From assembly GCA_034336665.1 (NCBI GenBank), contig JAPFBE010000003.1:66073352-66137351 (forward strand): a stretch of 64,000 bases of DNA. Reading direction: 5' to 3'. Positions 40,801 through 49,800 of this stretch are shown here, piece by piece (the first letter of the stretch is position 1; every line of letters starts with the position of its first letter). The notes under the pieces are model-generated. The model was not told the DNA's origin. It saw nothing but the letters and a program-made list of their open reading frames with translations, and made no database searches. The position numbers and the translations under genes are program-made. This DNA is from Luscinia megarhynchos. Taxonomy: Eukaryota > Chordata > Aves > Passeriformes > Turdidae.

Positions 40801-43800
40801 AATTAGCTAGGAAAGATGTTCTCAAAATGCCCCAGGAGTTAAAGGATTTCAGACTTGAGGATGAGTCTCTTTAAACCAAGGCAGGAACAAGAAAAGATGG
40901 GCTCTGTAGAGACTGGAAAATATTGTTTGGATTAAGAATGAGTAGCAGGGGTTTTTTTCCACGTCACCAACAACAAATACATTTTTCTGTTTCAGAAAGT
41001 ACTGACAAAACTCCTTTCACAGAATGAAAAATGGTGAAAATTTCTGGGATACCAATAGTATTTCATAATATCTGCAATTAAACTAATCTCTAACTGAGAT
41101 TTTTTTCTTGCCCTTTGTTCTGTTTAACAGAACATTGTTAATGTGAAGTTAGGAAGGATTTTTCCCCTCCTAGTGTATTTGCAGGGGATTTCTGATTTTC
41201 TGGGACTCACTGAAGATATTTTTCATGTATCCAAGACCTTTTTCATATATTCAGAATGACTTGAATTGCTGTAACACATAGGATTTGGGATGAGATGATT
41301 AGTGTAGTAGTCTACATGGCATTGCATTGATGAAACTTTCTCAATTTTCCTAGAACTCCCAGTTGTTTAATGTTTACCTGTAACTTGAAGCACTGGCTGA
41401 TCTTCTGCTTCATGTACCAGACCCATCAAAGCAACAATAAAGGGGAGGGAGGGACTACCAGGAGGTTTTGTGGGAAGAAAAGACACATTGAATGGATTTA
41501 GCAAAGGCTCCTCTGGCTTCTCAGAAAAACCTGGCCTTGCTGTTTTCAGAAACTTTAGAAGTATTGAGCTGTGTTCATTTTGTCATTCACGTCTGAAAGC
41601 TTTTAAAATAAAGTGCTTGTACAAGGCTAGCAGTCAAAACTTAAAAGCTGACTGTTCCCTCTACTGTAAATCTGCTTCTGTTCTTCTTCCATTAAATTAT
41701 AGAGAGTATGTAATACCCTGAGGAGGACTCAAAGTCCAAACTGAGGGAACTTAGGGTAGTTTTAGAAATGAATCTGTCTGAGGTGCTATTTCAGCATATC
41801 CACTACTTCTTCCATTAAACTCTTCTATGTTTAGGACACAAATGTAAGTGTTCCCGAAGCTTCCCTAAAACTTTTAAACTTCTGTCTTGCCAGGGGACAA
41901 AGAAAACCTGGAAAATACCATTTAAAGCTATGAGTACTGAGTACTATCTTTCCTTCTGTAATTTTAAGTGAAGTTCAGTGTCTTTCTTGGTGCAGCTTTC
42001 CCAAGAAACAGAGAAATGCCAAACACTGGTGAGGGAAACTGTGTTTTGTGGAGGAGTAAAACCCAGCTCTCCAGAAACCAACTGATCTTTTCCCCTTGGT
42101 GTCCTGTCATCTTCCTCTTCCCAAAGCCATCACTAAGGTCGGAAAAGACCTCTGTGAGTCAACCATTAAGCTGACACTGCCAGGTCCAGCACTGGAACAC
42201 GTCCCCAAGCACCGCATCGGCGCGGTTTTTGAGCGCTCGAGGCACTGTGACTGTCTGTGGTAACTTTATCTTTCTGGCCCCTTATCTGACCTCCCAACTG
42301 ACCCCCTGACTGTCTCTTGCCCGTCCCCAGATGTCCCCAAGGAGCAGCGGCTGCAGGCAGTGCAGGCAGCCATCATGCTCATGGCTGATGAGAACAGGGA
42401 GGTTCTGCAGACTCTGCTCTGCTTCCTCAGCGACGTCACCTCCGTGGAGGAAAATCAGATGACTCCCATGAACATTGCTGTTTGTCTGGCCCCTTCCCTC
42501 TTCCATCTCAATATAGTGAAGAAAGAAAGCTCCCCAAGGTATGGTTTTTTCTCAGCATTATAAATAGTCACATCCTGAATATGGAGTGATGCTTCCAGTG
42601 GTATGCAAGACAAAATTTTCCAAACCATCTGCTTTCCAGCACACATTAAACAGGGCATGCCTTCAGTAAGAGGGGAAAACCCCTGCTGCAGAGCCAGAAG
42701 CACACTTGTTTTCACAAGCCCAGCAGGCATTTCTGGTTGTCTGTTGTGAATATGTGCTGCCTGCTTTCCATGTGGAATTTTCAATGGGGCACTAGTGAGT
42801 TTTGCATGAGTAATGTTGACTTCTGTAAAGGAAAAGGGGTTGATTTTTCTCTGGTTGAAGTCAAAGATTAACTATGCTTTAAATGGTAGATTTTCAATGA
42901 GTGGTTTTTTTCACTTTCAATTTACTGTCAACATTCTGCCATTTGGGAAACAGGGTTTATTTCAGGCCACATTAAAATTGTAACATGGTGAGTGTAGACT
43001 AAACAGGGTATAGCCCGGCTAAACATTAGTGGTCCCTCTTGACTTTTTTCTCTCCCACCTGGTTCAGGATACACTGAGATTCTTGGTCAAGTACATGAAT
43101 AACCCTTGTCTGAACAAGGGCTTTAAGCAGTAACAATATAAACCACTTTACATCATGTCTGTTAAAAATCCATTTCAAAATGTACAACACATCATGCAGG
43201 ATATGCATAACCTTTCCTGCTTTTACCTTTGGCTGAGCAATATTTTAGGTAAACATTTTTCCTTTAAAAAAGTCCCAACAGTTTGAGCAGTCTTGGTGAT
43301 AAACAGAAAAAAAATATAGGGGGTTTTTCTCTCTGATGTTGGGAATATCCTGCTGCTTTTTGCTTTCATATTAAAAAGATTCAGCTCTTTACCTGAGATA
43401 CTGAATTCAATTACAGAGTAATACAGAAAAAATATGCAACAGGGAAGCCAGATCAGAAGGACCTCAGTGAAAACCTGGCAGCTACTCAGGGACTTGCTCA
43501 CATGATAATGGAATGCAACAAACTTTTTGAGGTGAGTGAGAGACTCAAACAGCATTATTCATGGGCACATAATGCAGCACCCTTTGAAGTATTTATGTTT
43601 ATGCTTATATTTTCTGTTTTGTGTTAGCTCAGAGATTGGTGCCTCTCTTACTTGTAAACTTGCTTCATCCAAAGTTTATTTATCTCATTTCTTTATGGCA
43701 GATCCCTTTTAGTATTCAAAAGATTCAGGGTAATTATTCTGTGACAGTCTTCAACCCAAACCACTGGATTAGGAAATTTTAGTCTAATTCAAATCAAAAT

Positions 43801-46800
43801 CTGCTTTAAAAAAAGCAGTAAAAAGTGTAAAATTTCATTACAATGCTTTTAAAGCCTCAGTGAAACTTATTCATCTTAAAAATAATTGCTTATACATTTT
43901 ATTTCTTTGTGTCATGCAATAAAGTAAAAATCACATGGAGAGCTGCAATCATTCCTGCAGCTGCTTACACTGCAGCTGGAGGAGAGCAAATGCTGATATC
44001 TTGTTTCCCCAGAAGCAAGGCAATATTTCTGAGGGCTAAAGGAGTAACAGTGGTGTATTGGCATCCATTTCAACAGTCTAACAGGGCTCTGCACGAGCAG
44101 TGCTGTTCTGAGCCATGGGCTGTTTCATTAGACTACTGTGATGTTTCATCAGACTACTGTGATGTTTCATCTTGCATAAAGACAGAAATTGGTGTGCATT
44201 TTACAGATCATAGGCTTGTCCAGTCAGATGCTGAATGGTCCATCAGCCTAGAAACACATTGTCTTCAGGAAAAGTTCTCAGCAGGAGATTTTCCCTGTGT
44301 GTTTTCCCTCCCTTCTGTGGCACAGGTCCCACACGAGATGATCACCCAATCCCGAAACTCCTATGTTGATGCAGAAGTGCATTCTCCTACCCTGGATGAG
44401 CTTGGGAAACAAGTGGATGAGGAAGGAGGGAACTATCAGATGTACCTGGAAACTCTCATGCAGAATCTCCAGAAAGAAGCAAAAGAGAAATTCAAAGGAT
44501 GGGTCACATGCTCCAGTGTAGAGAACGCAGAACTCGCCTACAAAAAGGTAATTTGGGGAGACATGAAAGAAGCAGCAAGGAAACCAAAGCAAAATGCAAC
44601 TCAGCTATGGGCCACCCTGGCATGTTTCATGATAAAACTCACACCCTTCTTTCTGGCAAGGCATTCTTCTTTTTTAGAAGATTACTTATAAATTTAATAC
44701 AATAGTGATTCATGTATGAGATTCCAGAAAAAGGCACACAAAGCAAGCTGGGGTCTCCAAAATAGATCAAGTGATACAACAAACAACACAATCAGAGAGT
44801 GAGCTGAGATGTTAAACAACAGAGAACATTACCTGGGCAAGCTCTTTGACTGGGGGACATGAAAAGTTTCTGACCAGTTCTTGATGTTTGCTAGCAGGTT
44901 GGAGAACACAGGTGCAATATAGGTAATTACAAAACTTCTTCAGGCTCTCCTATGCTTTTTTAAGCAGGTCAGCTTTATCCTTGATCCTTTTGTCCTTTTT
45001 TTCATGTGGATTTTTGATACTGCAGCTTTTATTAAAATTTCTGGATTTTTTTTAGGCTCCATCACTTTTTCAGTGAAAGCCAGACCTCTGCAGTGAGGCA
45101 GAGGGTGCTGCAGGGTCCCTGCAGAGTGGAGTTCAAGGCTGCTGGAAATGCAATAGCAAAGCAGAGGTCTCCAAACCAGGAGCAACCAACAAGAGGAGAG
45201 GATGGATTAGGAGTGGGTGACACTAGTTAGGCAGGAGAAGAGCACTGGGAGGAATGTGAGATCAGGATGGTGAGAGGGCAGGAGGCAGCATTACCCCAGC
45301 TTGGGAAAGTGCAACCCCTCTGTCAGGGCAAAGAAATTGCAGTTACTGTGTTTTGTTGCCAGGTTCTGAGTGGCCTCTCCAGGGAGGGTCTGTAGGAGGC
45401 TGAGGACAGAGTAACAGGGCTCAGGTGGGAGCAAGATGTTGGAGATGGGAGAGAGGGAATTGATGCCAGTGGTCAAGGACCTGTGAGACTACAGAGGGGA
45501 CTGGGAGTCTGGGGCTCCAGGACAGGGGAAATGGAGAACTGAAAGCTTTGGGGAGAAGGAATTACAGCAACATGAAATAATTTAAAGTGGGATGTGTGGA
45601 AGGTGGGTTTCTGGGGAAACAATCCTGGGTCTGTGGGAGGTACTGGAGATTTCCAAAGTACTCACATTGCTATATGAGAATGGCAGGGTAGGGAAGGGTT
45701 AGAAGAGCAAGGCTTGCAAGATCCAGTGATTACAGTTAACTCGTTTACTGCCTGACACAGGACCCCTGAAACCATGCAGAAAAGCTGCATGTGTTCAATC
45801 TAGGGCATTCACCTCATGCATAGCCCAGCACCTTCTGCTCCCCTTTCTGTAAGCTGTGGAGGTGTTTCAAGAAACAGGATCTGTGAGCAAGGAGGAGTTA
45901 GCAATCAGTCTGTGCTCTTTGAAAGGTGTTTTCCCAATTCCACCCTTGCAGCTATTTTGAGGAGCAAACATCTGTGTATCTGGCATATAACTGAATCAAT
46001 GTATGTTCTGCTCCCCCAGAATTAACCAGGAGGGTTAATGGACCCTCAGTCCCAGGCAGTGTATAAGATGGCCTAAGGTAGTTGCTTTATTTCAGCCCAG
46101 GATTTCAGTCTCTCATCTCTTTTCACTTCTGCTGACACATATTCATCATTACACTTAGGATGTTTGGACTTGGAAAATTCTTGGAAAACTGCCTGTCACA
46201 CCAGATGTAATGCAGAACCTCACTGGCACTATGGGAACTAGTCCAGATATATTCTGTTGTGAGAGCAGAATAATGAATCACTTCAGATTTCCATCCAGGA
46301 CTAAGAGAGAAGCAGCAATAGCAATAATAGTAATTGATTAGCAGGGGAAAATGAATGTTCTTGAGCTGAGGTCAGACACACACATTGGGATTTTGTCCTC
46401 AGTTATCATCTGCTGAACATAGGCATATAAATTCTCAGGGTTTGTGTTTGGTCACTCCTCTCCAGGTTGGGGATGGGAACCCACTAAGGCTTTGGAAAGC
46501 CTCAGTTGAAGTTGAAGCCCCCCCTTCAGTTGTCCTGAACCGAGTGCTGAGGGAACGTCACCTCTGGGACGAGGACTTCTTGCAGTGGAAGGTGGTGGAG
46601 AGCCTGGACAAGCAGACAGAAGTTTACCAGTATGTGTTGAACAGCATGGCTCCTCACCCTGTCCGAGACTTTGTCATTCTCAGGTAAGCTGGGGGCGGTT
46701 CTCTGGTGCCTTTGCCTCCTGTAGCACATAAAGGAAGATCTGGACTCATCTCAGCCTTCACATCTGTGTAATTGCTCTCCAGGAACTCTGCTGGGCAGCA

Positions 46801-49800
46801 GTGTTGATTTCTCAAACTGAATTAGTCACACACCTAGAGCATGCTGACCTTTTCTCTGATGTAATTTGAGCAGCACATACTCCTGAGGCCATAAATATCA
46901 TTTCTTCCTCAGAACAGATGTCTGATAATAGCTGCTCTTCTCTCTAAGCTTTGTTTGTTGTCAAAACAGTGCAAATAGAACCCAATTGTTTTTTACGCTG
47001 CTTTTGCTGTTCTCTGGGGAATGCTTGATGTCTAAGAGCCAAATGTTTAGAAGAGAAGATTGTGGTGCTTTTAAGCTAAGGCTGTTATACAGTGTCTATG
47101 TAAGTTATTGTCCTAAATTTTCAGCTGGACTCTTTGTAAATGAAGAAATGCTGATCCATAAAAATCTTAGTGTGGAAATGAAGAGAAAGAGGCAGTAGAT
47201 TTGTACTCTCTCTTCCAGGGGATGACTTCTCTCAAATAAATGTATAGCTGTGTATCAATATTCCACTTTCAATCCCAGTTCTGCCATTGTCTATCTGCCT
47301 GTACAGAACAGTCAAAAAAAAACCACCCCTCTTATGCACCTTCTGTCTTTGAAATCCTGGCCTTTGCTTGCTAAGAACTATTGTGGAGCTGCTGACATAT
47401 TTCACTTACAGGGTCAGTCCTACAGTTATTTATTTCAGGATGATTTTGTGCATTTCCATTTTTGGTCCCTGCTTTCTTTGATTGAAATGATGTGCTGGAG
47501 AAATACAAAGCAGTTTTGACAAAGGAAGTAGTCCTGGGAATCAGAATTGTATTAAAGGGAATGAAGATTGAAGGAAAAAGATGAGGCAAATAAAATGTAA
47601 TTACAAAAGTACATCCCTTTTATGAACTTTAGTAGTCTCTTAAAGGATGACAACATGCAGATAGTATAAGGGAAGAATTATTGGAACTCTTAGGGGAAGA
47701 TTTAAAAGATGCTTTCTGTAACCAATGCTCCCATTACTCTATTTCCTTTGCCTTCCCACAGTATACTGGGCTAAATTAACTATCTTATAATCAAATATAC
47801 ATTATATATTTTATATAATTATATATCTATAATTATTTTATAAATAATCATCTTATATAACGTCATTAGAGTGAGCCAGTGATAAATCTGGCCCTCTGCA
47901 TGGCACCGAGGAGATCGTCTGCGAGCGGCGGGGAGGTTCTGATGGCCATAATTTGGTCCTCTCATTTGCCACTGAGTTCACTATTAGCTTTTGTGGTGGT
48001 TTATGTTCTCTAAAGACCTGCTGTGCAGTCACATCAGTTAAAGGCAAATCCTGCTATCGAGTTCTCATTCTTTTCACTAACCCAGGCAGAATGACCCCCG
48101 AGGACTGAAATACATATCATAAAAATGAATCCTGGTGGGTTCTTAAGGGCTGAAAACAGCCATCAGGCAGATCTGTCAGGTTCTGTTGTTTATCTCTTTT
48201 GATTGATATCATTAAGTCTAGAGCAAGGTTAGCCAGCAATACCACAGTCAATTTGATACCTTATGATTGGTGGGAAGTGAATAGTGAAATTATAATACAC
48301 CTCTGGGGACATGAATAAATATATTTTAACAGATGGCAATTCTCTCCTTCTCAGTCAAACTTTGGGCTGTGAAAGGATCAACTTAGTTGTTCCCTTTTTT
48401 TTTTTCAATGTGACAGTCATAACAAGGGGATTAGGCTCCCTAGAGAAGACTCTGATGGTAAGAGGAGAGGGGAAATGTTTCATATGCCTGGGATATGACA
48501 TAGCTCTCAGCTGTCTTGCACAGGCAACACTTTTATTAAAGAATCCACAAGTGTTTAATGGTCATTAAGTATGACAGCATTTTGGTGAGTTAGGTGCCAT
48601 GCCTTTACTTCTGTAAGGCATTTAAAGAACTACTGAAACTGGCCTAAATCCATATGACTGGGAACAGGAAACATAAGTCTTCTGAAATCTCTGGGATAGA
48701 GAACTTTCCACTTTCCAAATGGCCCAGGTAGTGCTGGGTAGTTACCAAAATGATGTGGGCTCATCTAAACATTGTGCAAGCACCCACAGAAGGTGGTTCA
48801 GCATTTCTCATACTGGATCTCAGCTGTGATTTCCTTCTCCCATGTGTTCCATCTGCCAAGATAGCTCATCAATTTTATTAATGCCCAGGCACATGTAAAT
48901 CTTCAGGTCAGTATCTTCCTGCAGTGTCTTGAATAACAGCTCAGTTTCATGTAAGAAAAATGCAGAATGTTAAAATTATCTGCTGAAGTCCAAACTTCAA
49001 CAGTCCTTGAAAGCAGCTTACCTGCTAAAATATGATACTTCCCAAGGAAGCATAATCCCTGTCTCAGACAATCCACAACAAGATGATGCATGTTGCACAG
49101 CACAGTGGGAATTTCTCTTTCTTCCCACAGCATAGGAAAGAGCACAGAGCTATCCTCTGAGATTCAGTGCAGATGAGAGACACAAGGGTATGTAGAGAAT
49201 GCTTACAGAAACAACAAAAAAACGTTAAGTATTAATGTCTAGGTATCTTGAACTTGGTGGAAAACTTGTCCAGCATGTAAGAGAGGCTAGAAACTTGGGA
49301 GAGGAAAGAAATGGAAGGACATTTTGTTTTTATTTCAGACACCCTTGAATGAGGATTTCTGCTGTACTAAACTGCATTTCTTGTTCTGTAAGCCTGCATG
49401 GGTGCAATGCACAGTTTCAGCTTATGCTGGATGGCTTATCATCAGTCTTTGTCATTTCCAAAATTTTTGTCAACAGCAAAACTCTCTATCATGCCCTATA
49501 ATACTAATGGCCACAAAATACTCCTGTGGAGAAGCCAAACTTCTCCACCTGGAGCCACATAGATGGGCGCCCATTCCACATCAGGGTCAGACTACCAGCT
49601 GGGGAACATGCAACTCCACCAGGGACTCCTAGGACAGTCCACGGGCATTGCAGGCAGCAAGGATAGGCAGAGAAGCAAACCTCAGTTCTGGTTCTTACTC
49701 ATGTGCCCCAAAGTTTCCTTGCTGATGTGATTCCATCTTGCATCCATTCCTGCAGGACGTGGAGGACAGATCTGCCCAAGGGGATGTGCATGCTGGTTGC

